Shown: positions 29,947 through 38,757 of the stretch, one piece after another
Position numbering within the stretch: position 1 is the first letter of the stretch
Layout of the letters: each line of letters begins with the position of its first letter
NCBI GenBank assembly: GCA_900759475.1
Contig: CAAEVK010000039.1
Location: 16,212 to 80,211, forward strand
Length of the DNA: 64,000 nucleotides
Direction: 5' to 3'
Source of the DNA: Clostridia bacterium
GTDB lineage: Bacteria > Bacillota > Clostridia > TANB77 > CAG-508
The notes under the pieces: model-generated
Databases searched by the model: none
What the model was told of the DNA's origin: nothing
What the model saw: only the letters and a program-made list of their open reading frames with translations
Position numbers and translations under genes: made by a program

Positions 29947-31788
29947 AATTTGAGGCTGATATTTTTCAAGCCACATATTTACTTGACACAAATAGGCCAT
30001 AAGCTGAGGACCAGTCATAAGTTGACCAAACCACGGTCTACCAAAAGCACTACCATTTGTTTCTAATATTTTTAAAATATAATCCCTATTTAGTAATTCA
30101 TTGATTGGTGCATTTTTATTTTTTATAATTTGTTCTAGCATTTCTTTAACTTTAGCTAAATAAGCTGGATTATGTGTTTTAGGATAAGGACTTTTCTTTC
30201 TATATACAATTTCTTCTGGTAAAATGTCTTCCATAATATAACGTAGCAAGCCTTTTTCTCTACCTTTATATGCTTTTATTTCCCATGGAATATTCCACAC
30301 ATATTCTACTAATCTATAATCACAAAAAGGAACTCTAACTTCTAATCCACTATACATAGCCATTCTGTCAGTTCTGTCTAATAGTGTTTGCATAAACCAA
30401 TTTAAATTCAAATGAAAGATTTTTCTTTTTTCAGCAGTTTCAAAAGTATCACATTCTAATGTTTCTACTTCATTTAAACTTTCTTGATATCGAAAATCAA
30501 TATATTCTTTTAAGTTGATTTTTTGTGATAAATCTTGATTTAATAAATTTTGTCTTTCTTCTAAGGCAATTGACCATGGAAAAGTATTGCTCTTCAAAGC
30601 ATCTTCACGGAAAAACCAAGGATAACCTCCAAAAATTTCATCTGCACATTCTCCAGATAAACCTATTGCTACATCAGATTTTACAGCTTTACAGAACAGT
30701 AAAAGAGAAGAGTCAACATCTGCCATTCCTGGGAAATCTCTAGCAATCATAGCATCCTCTAATGATTTCGCAAGTTCTGGTGTATCAATATAAATTGTGT
30801 GGTGATTAGTTCCGTAATAATTTGGCCATAATATTAATATAGTATTTATCTGAATTTGGTTGAAACTCATTTTTTACGAAGTTCTTATCATTATCTATGT
30901 AGTCTACTGAAAATGTATTTAAAGATGGTTGATGTAGTTTTTGATAATACTTATTTGCATAAGTAGTAATAATACTAGAATCTAATCCACCTGACAAGAA
31001 AGTACATACAGGAACATCAGAAACTAGTTGTTTTTGAATAGAATCTTCTAATAAAAATTTGACTGTATCACAAGTAGTTTTAAAATCATCTTGATGTGGT
31101 TTACTACGCAATTTCCAATATCTTTCAACGTGTAACCCGTCTTGATTATAAATAGCAAAATGGGCAGGTCTTAATTCAAAAATCTTGTCAAATACAGTTG
31201 TTCCAGAAGTATGAGCTGGTCCGTAATCCTATTAATTCGCTGATTCCTTGTTGCGACACAGTTAATGGAAAATTTGGAAATTTTAGAAGTGCTTTAACTT
31301 CAGAAGAAAAAAGAAAATAATCATCTAAAATAGAATAATAAAAGGGTTTTATTCCAAAGTGATCTCTTGCTATAAATAATTCTTTTTTGGCTTCATTCCA
31401 AATGATAAAAGCAAAAGTACCATTTAAATAATGAACAAGATTATGGCCATAATGAATAAAAGCTTTTAATAAAATTTCTGTATCGGAATATCCTTCAAAT
31501 TCAAAACCATTTTTCAATAAAGTATGTCGCAATTCTTTTGTATTGTACAATTGACCATTATAACAAATTGTATAAGTATTTTCGCCAATTTTAGCAGTCA
31601 TAGGTTGTTGACTACCGAACAGAATTAGTTAATAATGGATTATTGTATCCTAATAAAATATGTTTTTTTTCAAAATAATTTTCCTCCATAGGCTCTTTTT
31701 TCAAAAGCGTTTGGCTCATTTTTTCTATTGTGTTATGAAATGATGTAATATTATCTTTTAGATTAACCATTCCTACAAAACTACCCAT
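29938..31788 (-). CDS. asnB: asparagine synthase-like protein, three +1 CGG shifts, glutaminase Cys absent
   Basis: A 615-residue asparagine synthase (glutamine-hydrolysing) relative. The synthetase half is normal: FLSGGLDSS (PP-loop), GLSGECADEIFGGYPWFF, DRTDRMAMYSGLEVRVPFCD. The frame breaks at three in-frame CGG codons (31615-31617, 31221-31223, 30812-30814). Skipping each C gives SVGSQQPM, LGLGPAHTSG and LLGTNHH and one open gene. The N-terminus reads MGSFVGMVN where the family has MCGFVG, so the Ntn nucleophile is missing, and RGPD is replaced by KEPM. NGQLYN and SDTEILL remain. It may therefore use free ammonia or do something else. It starts at 31788 after AAGGAGG. Confidence 0.8.
30812..30814 (-). 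other. in-frame CGG, +1 recoding site (asnB, third)
   Basis: The frame reads AAA TTA TTA CGG AAC TAA. Skipping the C gives TTA TTA GGA ACT AAT CAC (L-L-G-T-N-H) and continues through the synthetase domain. Confidence 0.85.
31221..31223 (-). other. in-frame CGG, +1 recoding site (asnB, second)
   Basis: The frame reads GGA TTA CGG ACC AGC. Skipping the C gives GGA TTA GGA CCA GCT CAT (G-L-G-P-A-H), then TSGTTVFDKIFELRPAH, a conserved asparagine synthase stretch. Confidence 0.88.
31615..31617 (-). other. in-frame CGG, +1 recoding site (asnB, first)
   Basis: The frame reads TCT GTT CGG TAG, an immediate stop. Skipping the C gives TCT GTT GGT AGT CAA CAA CCT ATG (S-V-G-S-Q-Q-P-M), the QPM segment of the glutaminase domain. 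Confidence 0.85.
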
Positions 31789-31995
31789 TATATAAATCCT
31801 CCTTGTAAATTTATTCAAAAATATTATATGCAAAAAAACATATTTTTTTTATAAAATATCAAAAAAATTTTAAAACATTAGCCTTAAAAAGGTTTACATT
31901 TTAGGAAAATTTTTCAAGAATATTCCTAAAAAACATTGATATTTTTGAATAAATAATATAAAATTTAGAAAGATTATTCTTAAGGAGAGATAAAA

Positions 31996-32655
31996 GTGGT
32001 AACATTAAAGGATGTTCAAGAAAATGAAGAGATTAAAGAATTGGTAGTTGGCTCCCAAAAACAATTAGATGTACTAGGATATACAGAGCATTCTATTCGA
32101 CATGTAAATATTGTTTCCAAAAGAGCAGGGCAAATTCTAAAAGATTTAGGATATAATGAAAGAAAAGTGGAACTAGCACAAATTGCGGGTTATATGCACG
32201 ATATTGGAAATTGTGTAAACAGAGTAGATCATGCTCATACTGGTGCAATTTTAACTTACAATATATTAAAAGAATTAGGGATGGATATAAAAGAAAGAAC
32301 TGAAATTATGATGGCAATTGGGAACCATGACGAGGAAACAGGAACAGCAGTTAATGAAATCTCAGCTGCTTTAATTTTAGCAGATAAATCAGATGTTCAT
32401 AGAGATAGAGTATGCAAAAAAAATATTTCTGTTTTTGATATTCACGATAGAGTAAATTATGCGGTTACGGATGCAGACTTAAGGTTAGATGTACCTAAAC
32501 GAGTAATTACTTTGGATTTAACAATTGATACAAATATTTGTCCAGTGCTAGATTATTTTGAAATATTTATGCAAAGAACAATGATGAGTAAATATGCTGC
32601 AAAGTTTTTAAAAATATGGTTTGAATTAATTATTAATGATACAAAATTATTATAG
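31996..32655 (+). CDS. HD-domain phosphohydrolase
   Basis: A 219-residue metal-dependent HD-superfamily protein. The ligands are visible: YTEHSIRHVNIVS (first His), YMHDIGNCVNRVDHAHTGA (HD plus downstream His) and AIGNHDEETG, then LADKSDVHRDRV. It starts at GTG 31996 behind AAGGAGAG. It lies 12 bases before secD, an order (HD protein, secD, secF) seen in other clostridia, but its substrate is unknown. Confidence 0.85.
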   Translation: MVTLKDVQENEEIKELVVGSQKQLDVLGYTEHSIRHVNIVSKRAGQILKDLGYNERKVELAQIAGYMHDIGNCVNRVDHAHTGAILTYNILKELGMDIKERTEIMMAIGNHDEETGTAVNEISAALILADKSDVHRDRVCKKNISVFDIHDRVNYAVTDADLRLDVPKRVITLDLTIDTNICPVLDYFEIFMQRTMMSKYAAKFLKIWFELIINDTKLL

Positions 32656-32667
32656 GAGGAAAAAATT

Positions 32668-34044
32668 GTGAAACAAAATAACTTTTTAAGAATATTAACA
32701 ATTATTTTAATAATTGTATTATTATCAATCATTTCTTTTATTGGTGTATACCAAAAAGAATTAAATCAATATGAAAACATTTTACCAGAATATAAAACCG
32801 GAATGGAATTTGGAAAGAGAAGAAGCGTTATTTTAAAAGTAGACAATAGTACAAAAACAGTATATTATGATGCCGAAGGAAATGAAGTAGAACATACACA
32901 TGAAGAAGGAGAAGAACATTCTGAAGACGAAGAATTGCCAGAAGGACAGACTTCTAAAGAAATACCAATTAATAGTCCAGAAATTTTAACACAAGAAAAT
33001 TTTAATTTAGCAAAATCAATTATTTTGAAAAGACTAAAAGATATGCAAGTACCAGAATATGATTTAAGAAAAGGAGAAGATGGAAGTCTTACTATTCAAC
33101 TTCCAGAAAATTCTTTAGCAGATACATATGTTCAAGCAATTTCTTCTAATGGAATATTTGAATTAATTGATAGTACTACAAGTGAAGTGTTATTAAATAA
33201 TAATGATGTAAAAACAGCAGAAGTTTTATATAATACGACAGAAACTGGAACTACAGTATATTTAAGTATTGAATTTAACAAAGAAGCATGGTCTAAATTA
33301 GAAGAAATTAGCAAAACTTATGTAGAATCAAAAGATGAAGAAGGAAATGATACAACTAAAAATGTAACATTAAAGTTAGACGATACAACACTTGCTAATA
33401 CTTACTTTGGGCAAACTATGTCTAATGGAATTTTACAACTTGCTCTAGGAAGTGATATAACAACACAAGAAGAATTGGGGCAAATTGTCACAGATGCTAC
33501 CGTGATTTCTACTTTAATAAAAGAGGGAAATCTACCAATTCAATATACTTTAGAATATAATAATACAATTTCTAGTAATTTAACAGAGGCAGACTTAAAG
33601 ATTGCAATTATTATAGCTGTAATAGTAATTGGTTTAATGATAATTTATATGATTATTAGAAATGATATAAATGGAATAAACATGGGAATTGCTTTTGTAG
33701 GATTCATTGCTATTTTATTATTACTTATTCGATATGCAAATTGTATAATAACAATTAATGGAATTATGGGAATTATTGTAGTTTGTATTTATGAGTATAT
33801 GTTTTTGTTAGAATACTTAAAGAAATTACGTAAAAATGAAGGAAATATAGACACAATATTCAAGAATACATATTTAAAATATTTAAAATTAGGAATTCCT
33901 ATTTGTATTGTTGCAGTTGTATTTACTTTCTCAAATTTATCAATTATTAACAGTTTTGGTATGGTGCTATTTTGGGGAACAGTAACATTTTTACTATACA
34001 ATTTAGCAACAATTAAATATTTAACAGTAAGTAAAAAGAAATAA
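32668..34044 (+). CDS. secD: divergent SecD-like protein
   Basis: A 458-residue membrane protein. One N-terminal helix is followed by a large extracytoplasmic domain (~30-305) with the SecD P1-type pattern (ILKRLKDMQVPEYDLRKGEDGSLTI). A cluster of about five helices follows (ADLKIAIIIAVIVIGLMIIYM, then GIMGIIVVCIYEYMFLLEYL). The canonical D-x-N motif of the fourth helix is not evident, so it is divergent. Residues ~70-95 form a His/Glu-rich insertion (THEEGEEHSEDEE). The call rests partly on the following SecF-like gene and the HD-secD-secF order. Confidence 0.7.
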   Translation: MKQNNFLRILTIILIIVLLSIISFIGVYQKELNQYENILPEYKTGMEFGKRRSVILKVDNSTKTVYYDAEGNEVEHTHEEGEEHSEDEELPEGQTSKEIPINSPEILTQENFNLAKSIILKRLKDMQVPEYDLRKGEDGSLTIQLPENSLADTYVQAISSNGIFELIDSTTSEVLLNNNDVKTAEVLYNTTETGTTVYLSIEFNKEAWSKLEEISKTYVESKDEEGNDTTKNVTLKLDDTTLANTYFGQTMSNGILQLALGSDITTQEELGQIVTDATVISTLIKEGNLPIQYTLEYNNTISSNLTEADLKIAIIIAVIVIGLMIIYMIIRNDINGINMGIAFVGFIAILLLLIRYANCIITINGIMGIIVVCIYEYMFLLEYLKKLRKNEGNIDTIFKNTYLKYLKLGIPICIVAVVFTFSNLSIINSFGMVLFWGTVTFLLYNLATIKYLTVSKKK

Positions 34045-34062
34045 AAGTATAGGAGGAAAAAA

Positions 34063-34698
34063 ATGGATGCGAAAAAAAGTATAAAAATTTTAATAGCATT
34101 TATTGTATTGTTGATAATAGGTATTTTAATAATGATATTTAATGGTTTTCAATTAAGTTTTTATTATGATAATGCTACAAGAATGGAATTAGCTATTAAT
34201 AAGCAATTTAACATTAATGAGATAATTACTTTAGCAAGAGAAGTATATCCAGAAGAAACAATAAAGGTTGAAAAGATAGGGGCATTTGAGGACACAATAG
34301 GGATTACAATAAAAGAAACAAACGAAGAAAAAGAACAGCAGATAATAACAAAATTAAATGAAAAATATGGAACAAAACTGGAGACTACAAGTATAACAAC
34401 ATATACTATACCAGCAAGTAATTTGCATGACATGCTAGAACCATACATTTTACCAACATTAATTACTTTTGGGATTATATTAATAGTAGCTTGCATTACT
34501 TACAAAAAGAATGGAATTCTAAAAACGCTTTTATCAATTATACTTTTAGTAATAGTGGCAGAAATATTATACGGAATATTAATTTCTATATGTAATATAA
34601 AATTAACACAAACAATTTTAATAGGAACTATTGGAATTATGTTGTTTAGTATTATTTATTTAACTAAAGCATATGAAAAAAGCTATTATACAAAATAG
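34063..34698 (+). CDS. secF: divergent, short SecF-like protein
   Basis: A 211-residue membrane protein with an N-terminal helix, a ~90-residue extracytoplasmic domain (FSFYYDNATRMELAINKQFN-like start, then TIKVEKIGAFEDTIGITI) and four C-terminal helices. It is shorter than typical SecF (about 290-310) and lacks an obvious GGT motif. Context after SecD-like and the domain order support a SecDF pair that helps pull exported proteins across the membrane. AGGAGG precedes ATG 34063. Confidence 0.6.
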   Translation: MDAKKSIKILIAFIVLLIIGILIMIFNGFQLSFYYDNATRMELAINKQFNINEIITLAREVYPEETIKVEKIGAFEDTIGITIKETNEEKEQQIITKLNEKYGTKLETTSITTYTIPASNLHDMLEPYILPTLITFGIILIVACITYKKNGILKTLLSIILLVIVAEILYGILISICNIKLTQTILIGTIGIMLFSIIYLTKAYEKSYYTK

Positions 34699-34708
34699 TA
34701 CAAAAATA

Positions 34709-34743
34709 AAAAGAGTTTAATATAATATATTAAGCTCTTTTTT
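34709..34743 (+). terminator. terminator of the secDF unit
   Basis: AAAGAG...TTAA pairs with TTAA...CTCTTT and is followed by TTTT. It lies just after the SecF-like stop. Confidence 0.7.
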
Positions 34744-34933
34744 ATTGTAAAGTTAAGTTGCATTGTTTTGTGTAAATGTGCAAAGCCACTTTTCTTATTG
34801 TATAGGAAAAGTGAAAAACAAGAATTTTCTATACAGTACCAAACTTAAGTGAAAAAATAAAGAGATAAGAATTTATAAGAAATACTAAAATTTATATACG
34901 TTTTTTAAACGTAGGAAAGGCAAAAAAGAAAAA

Positions 34934-35317
34934 ATGAAAAAGATATTAAAAAAGTTATTGAAGTATGTTGTGAAAGAAAAAAGAAATATAGAGAAAGAAA
35001 ATATTAATTTAGAAGAATTGAAAAAAATAATAGAACAAAATAATGTTATATTGCTTGATGTTAGAAGCCCACAAGAATACAAAGAAAAGCATATTAGAGG
35101 AGCTGTTTTAATACCAAATTATGAAATAAATAAGCAGAATGTAGAAGAAAAATTAAAAGACAAAGAGCAAGTAATAATTGTATATTGTTTAAGCGGTAAT
35201 AGAAGTCAAAAAGCAATAGAATTATTAAAAAAAATAGGATATACTAATCTATACCACTTAAAAGATGGAATAGAAGCATATCCAGAAGATAATATATTTA
35301 TTACAAATGAATACTAA
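34934..35317 (+). CDS. rhodanese-domain protein
   Basis: A 127-residue protein: a very basic N-terminus (MKKILKKLLKYVVKEKRN) and one rhodanese domain. LLDVRSPQEYKEKHIRGAVLIP leads to the active-site loop VYCLSGNRSQKA with its Cys near residue 85, and GYTNLYHLKDGIEAY closes the fold. It is a likely sulfur carrier or redox relay; the partner is unknown. The 3' end overlaps the convergent zinc-ribbon gene by 17 bases. Confidence 0.88.
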   Translation: MKKILKKLLKYVVKEKRNIEKENINLEELKKIIEQNNVILLDVRSPQEYKEKHIRGAVLIPNYEINKQNVEEKLKDKEQVIIVYCLSGNRSQKAIELLKKIGYTNLYHLKDGIEAYPEDNIFITNEY

Positions 35318-35564
35318 TATTACCAAAAACATTTTTATCAATTGTATTTAAATTATATTTACCAGACTCTATAAATCTTGAAACATTTTTTACAGATATT
35401 CCAGTGCCAATTGAAATATCTTCAATAGAAGTAATATTAGGTGCATTTTCTAAAAAATCACCTAATTTTTTAGAGTCACACAAATCTTTTGGTTTGCAAT
35501 TACAACAAACCTCATCATTAGACAAAAAGAAACAACCACATCTTACACATTTTTTAAATTCCAT
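35301..35564 (-). CDS. zinc-ribbon plus helix-turn-helix small protein (YvyF-like)
   Basis: An 87-residue protein with an N-terminal zinc ribbon (CVRCGCFFL...CCNC) and a MerR-like helical part (ITSIEDISIGTGISVKNVSRFIESG). The layout resembles the YvyF 'flagellar operon' family, in which the second half reads as a degenerate DNA-binding helix-turn-helix. No flagellar gene is near. GGGGGG lies upstream of 35564. Confidence 0.6.
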   Translation of the reverse strand: MEFKKCVRCGCFFLSNDEVCCNCKPKDLCDSKKLGDFLENAPNITSIEDISIGTGISVKNVSRFIESGKYNLNTIDKNVFGNISIHL

Positions 35565-35765
35565 AATTAAGCCCCCCTAATTATAAAAATCTTTTACCTT
35601 GAATAACAGTTTATCATAAAATAATAAAAAAAGAAACAGAAAAATACAAAATTTTTTAGTAATATTGAAAATAAAGAAGAAATCATGTAAAATAAAGAAG
35701 AAAAGTAATTATTATAAAAATATAAAAATTTAATAAAGACATTGATTCAAGGAGGAAAGAAACAA

Positions 35766-36230
35766 ATGAGAAGTTTAGGTAGTTACTTAATAACTATATT
35801 TGCCTATATGTTTTGGGTATTTAGAGTAGTTATTGCTTTAATGTTGTCATTAAAAATAGATATGCCAATAAAGGTTGTAAATTTAAATTATGAAATTATA
35901 TTTTTATTTATTACACTCATTATATTATTAGTAATAACCAAAAGAAAAACGATTGGTGGTATATTATATTTTGTTTTCTATAGTATTTATTTTGGTAATG
36001 AAATATATCATTGTTTGTTATTACATGCATTAGAAGCATATTACTCTATATTTATGGGAGCAATTGGAATTTTAATTTCATTTAGTAATATGATAAGCCT
36101 ATTAACAAACAAAAACAGAGCTAATACATCTGGAAAAAAAATAAAAAAGACAGACTGGTTTTATAAAAACGAACAATTTGATAGGCAAATGGATGAAAGG
36201 GCAGATAAAAATAATTATCGACTAATGTAA
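35766..36230 (+). CDS. hypothetical three- to four-helix membrane protein
   Basis: A 154-residue protein with hydrophobic helices near residues 8-27, 39-58, 64-82 and 90-110 and a charged C-terminal tail (FYKNEQFDRQMDERADKNNYR). I start at ATG 35766 since AAGGAGG lies 10 bases upstream; the longer reading begins before that site. The tail resembles those of small clostridial membrane proteins without assigned function. Confidence 0.6.
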   Translation: MRSLGSYLITIFAYMFWVFRVVIALMLSLKIDMPIKVVNLNYEIIFLFITLIILLVITKRKTIGGILYFVFYSIYFGNEIYHCLLLHALEAYYSIFMGAIGILISFSNMISLLTNKNRANTSGKKIKKTDWFYKNEQFDRQMDERADKNNYRLM

Positions 36231-36296
36231 TGAAACATTGAAAAACATAATGAACCATTTATTTACATGACATAATAGATAAGGAAGTGAAATAAT

Positions 36297-37169
36297 ATGG
36301 AAAATAAAATGAATATCAACTGGTATCCAGGTCATATGGCAAAAACCAGAAAGCAAATTTCTGATGACATAAAATTAATTGATATAGTAATAGAAATATT
36401 AGATGCAAGAATACCTAAGTCTAGCCAGAATCCAGATTTAGGTAAATTATTATGTAATAAAAAAAGAATTATTGCACTTAATAAAAGTGATTTGGCTAAT
36501 GAAAGTCAAAATAAATTGTGGAAAAATTTTTTTGAAAATATGAAAATACCATGTGTGATAACAGATTCAAACACAGGTATAGGAATGAAAGAAGTCTTAC
36601 AAAAAGTAGAAAAGATTATGCAACCTGAACTACAAAAACAAGCAGAAAAAGGAAGAATAAGAAAAAATATTCGAATTTTAATTGTAGGAATACCTAATGT
36701 AGGAAAATCTTCTTTTATTAATAGAATAGCAAAAAGAAATACTGCTAATGTTGGAAATAAACCAGGAGTAACAAAACAAAAACAATGGATACGTATTCAA
36801 AATAATGTAGAACTATTAGATACTCCAGGAATATTGTGGCCTAAATTTGAAACAGAAGAAGTAGCATTACATTTAGCTTATACAGGAACAATAAAAGATG
36901 AAGTAATAGACGAAACAGAAGTAGCATATCATTTGCTAAAATTGTTATATGAAAATTATAAAAAGGATTTATTGTATAGATATAAAATAGAAGAACAAGA
37001 ATTACAAGAAAGTAAAGTTTTGTTAGAATTAATGAATCTTATTGGAAAAAAAAGAGGTGCATTATTGGCTGGTGGAAAAATTGATGAAACAAAAACAGCC
37101 AAAATATTGCTAGAAGATTTTAGAACAGGAAAAATAGGAAAAATTACATTGGAACATATTAAAATATAG
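36297..37169 (+). CDS. ylqF: ribosome biogenesis GTPase YlqF (RbgA)
   Basis: A 290-residue circularly permuted GTPase needed for late 50S assembly. It opens with INWYPGHMAKTRKQI, has G4 NKSD before G1 (GIPNVGKSS), then PGVTKQKQW (G2) and DTPGILWP (G3), the permuted order typical of the family. The C-terminal domain carries the ribosome-binding region. It is followed by mrnC and rpmF, so this block serves the large ribosomal subunit. Confidence 0.94.
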   Translation: MENKMNINWYPGHMAKTRKQISDDIKLIDIVIEILDARIPKSSQNPDLGKLLCNKKRIIALNKSDLANESQNKLWKNFFENMKIPCVITDSNTGIGMKEVLQKVEKIMQPELQKQAEKGRIRKNIRILIVGIPNVGKSSFINRIAKRNTANVGNKPGVTKQKQWIRIQNNVELLDTPGILWPKFETEEVALHLAYTGTIKDEVIDETEVAYHLLKLLYENYKKDLLYRYKIEEQELQESKVLLELMNLIGKKRGALLAGGKIDETKTAKILLEDFRTGKIGKITLEHIKI

Positions 37170-37192
37170 GTAAAAAGAAAGAAGGAAATTAT

Positions 37193-37606
37193 TTGGAACT
37201 AAATGAACTTATGAATATAGCAAAAGAAGAAAAGGAGGTACAATTAATGCCTCCACTAGTATGGGCTTATGTTGGAGATTGTATGTATGAGTTATATATT
37301 AGAACATATTTAGTAAATAGTACAAATTTAAAACCACATAAACTACACATAGAAACCATTAAATATGTAAAAGCACGAGCACAAGCAGACATTTTAAAAA
37401 AAATAGAGAAATATTTAACAGAGGAAGAACAAGACATTGTAAGAAGAACAAGAAATACACAAAATCACCATTTGCCTAAAAATGCAAGTGTACAAGAATA
37501 TATGTATGCAACAGCTTTTGAAGGACTAATAGGATATTTATATTTAACTAAACAAGAAAAAAGACTAAAAGAATTGCTTGACAAAACAGTAAAAATATCA
37601 ATGTAA
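37193..37606 (+). CDS. mrnC: Mini-ribonuclease III
   Basis: A 137-residue RNase III catalytic domain without a dsRNA-binding domain, the enzyme that matures 23S rRNA ends in Gram-positives. VWAYVGDCMYELYIRTYLV holds the catalytic Asp, and EGLIGYLYLT near residue 117 holds the paired Glu; RNTQNHHLPKNASVQEY is the family loop. It starts at TTG 37193, with GAAGGAA upstream. It sits 23 bases after ylqF. Confidence 0.92.
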   Translation: MELNELMNIAKEEKEVQLMPPLVWAYVGDCMYELYIRTYLVNSTNLKPHKLHIETIKYVKARAQADILKKIEKYLTEEEQDIVRRTRNTQNHHLPKNASVQEYMYATAFEGLIGYLYLTKQEKRLKELLDKTVKISM

Positions 37607-37620
37607 AAAACACATTTTAC

Positions 37621-37649
37621 TTGACAAATATAAAAAATTCTTGTATACT
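37621..37649 (+). promoter_or_regulatory. SigA promoter of rpmF
   Basis: TTGACA at 37621-37626, a 17-base spacer and TATACT at 37644-37649, with TG just before the -10 (extended -10). One of the best-matched housekeeping promoters in the window. Confidence 0.85.
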
Positions 37650-37723
37650 TTATAAGCGATTAAAAATTGTTAGAAATTAGAATATAGATAAATGCTATTG
37701 TAAGACAAAGGGAGGGAATAAAA

Positions 37724-37906
37724 ATGGCACAACCAAAAAGAAGATGGTCAAAAGCAAGAACCGGTTTAAAAAGATCTACTTGGAAATTAGAAAAACCAAA
37801 TTTAGCAGAATGCAAACATTGCCACGAACCAGTAATGCAACATAGAGTTTGCCCTAATTGTGGATATTATAATGGAAAAGAAGTAATCGCCAAAAAAGAA
37901 GCCTAA
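37724..37906 (+). CDS. rpmF: 50S ribosomal protein L32
   Basis: A 60-residue ribosomal protein. The N-terminus MAQPKRRWSKARTG and the four-Cys zinc site (CKHC...CPNC) are characteristic. It starts behind GGGAGG. The DUF177 (yceD) gene that often precedes rpmF is absent; it has its own promoter and terminator. Confidence 0.96.
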   Translation: MAQPKRRWSKARTGLKRSTWKLEKPNLAECKHCHEPVMQHRVCPNCGYYNGKEVIAKKEA

Positions 37907-37913
37907 AATACAA

Positions 37914-37946
37914 ACACTAGACTATTTACATGTCTAGTGTTTTTTA
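37914..37946 (+). terminator. terminator of rpmF
   Basis: ACACTAGAC and GTCTAGTGT form a 9-bp stem, followed by TTTTTTAG. Confidence 0.9.
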
Positions 37947-38239
37947 GTTTTTTTATATTATTATATTCAATTTATAAAAAAGTTTATTATATAATTTTAC
38001 TTATAGAAAAATTATTAATTATCAGCTTTTATTATTTTTTTAAGCTTGAAACGTCTCTATTAGTTCCAAAATATTTTTATAATATGAAACATCTTATATT
38101 AATTGTTAAAAACTAAAAAGTTTTTTCATTAGAAATACATATTTATATTTCTCATTTTATGAAAATTATAGGATAAAATTTATAAAAAATATATATTTTT
38201 GTAAAATATTATGATATAATTCAAAAAAAACAAGGAGAA
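37947..38239. other. AT-rich intergenic stretch, nothing recognised
   Basis: No reading frame, RNA or repeat is apparent. The last 50 bases hold TATGATATAATT, a likely -10 region for comEB, and AAGGAG for its ribosome binding site. Confidence 0.5.
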
Positions 38240-38739
38240 ATGATGGAAAGTAAAAGAGTTGATAAAATCAATTATTATTTAGATATAGCAGAAACAGTAG
38301 CTTCTAGGAGTACGTGTCTTAGAAAAAAATATGGTAGTGTTATCGTAAATAATGATGAGATTATTGCGACAGGGTATAATGGATCACCAAGAGGAAGAAA
38401 AAATTGTATTGATTTAGGATACTGTGTTAAAAAAAGTTATTTCCTAACGTAAGACATGCTGGTTATGATGCATGCCGTTCAGTTCATGCAGAGCAGAATG
38501 CAATTTTAAGTGTTTCTAGGAAAGATATGATAGGCTCAACTTTATATCTAACGGGTTATAGAACAGATGAAAATCATTATGAAAAAGATCCAAGCCCATG
38601 TTTAATGTGCAGAAAACTAATTATTAATTCAGAAATAGAAAAAGTTATTGTTAGAATAGAAAAGCAAAGTTTTAAGATAATAGATGTAAACAATTGGATT
38701 GAATATGATGAATTATTAAATGGGCAGGTAAGTTATTAA
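38240..38739 (+). CDS. comEB: dCMP/ComEB-type deoxycytidylate deaminase, broken at an A-run
   Basis: A zinc-dependent dCMP deaminase that makes dUMP for thymidylate synthesis. First part: AETVASRSTCLRKKYGSVIV, ATGYNGSPRG, IDLGYCVKK. Second part, in another frame: LFPNVRHAGYDACRSVHAEQNAI (zinc His-Ala-Glu) and SPCLMCRKLI (zinc Cys pair). The frame slips by -1 at the seven-A run 38429-38435; eight As would give one open gene. This differs from the CGG events in direction and context. It could be an assembly error, transcript slippage on the A-run, or early decay. Confidence 0.8.
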
Positions 38740-38757
38740 GAAAGGAATTTTAAACAA

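Noticed and set aside
29938..31833. Four separate small genes in the asparagine synthase region
   Set aside because: Joined at the CGG sites they make one continuous, full-length asparagine synthase; none of the pieces has its own ribosome binding site at a sensible place.
38421..38450. A classic -1 ribosomal slippery heptamer (A AAA AAG) in comEB
   Set aside because: The heptamer exists, but its phase does not match the reading codons (AAA AAA AGT), and I see no strong stem after it.
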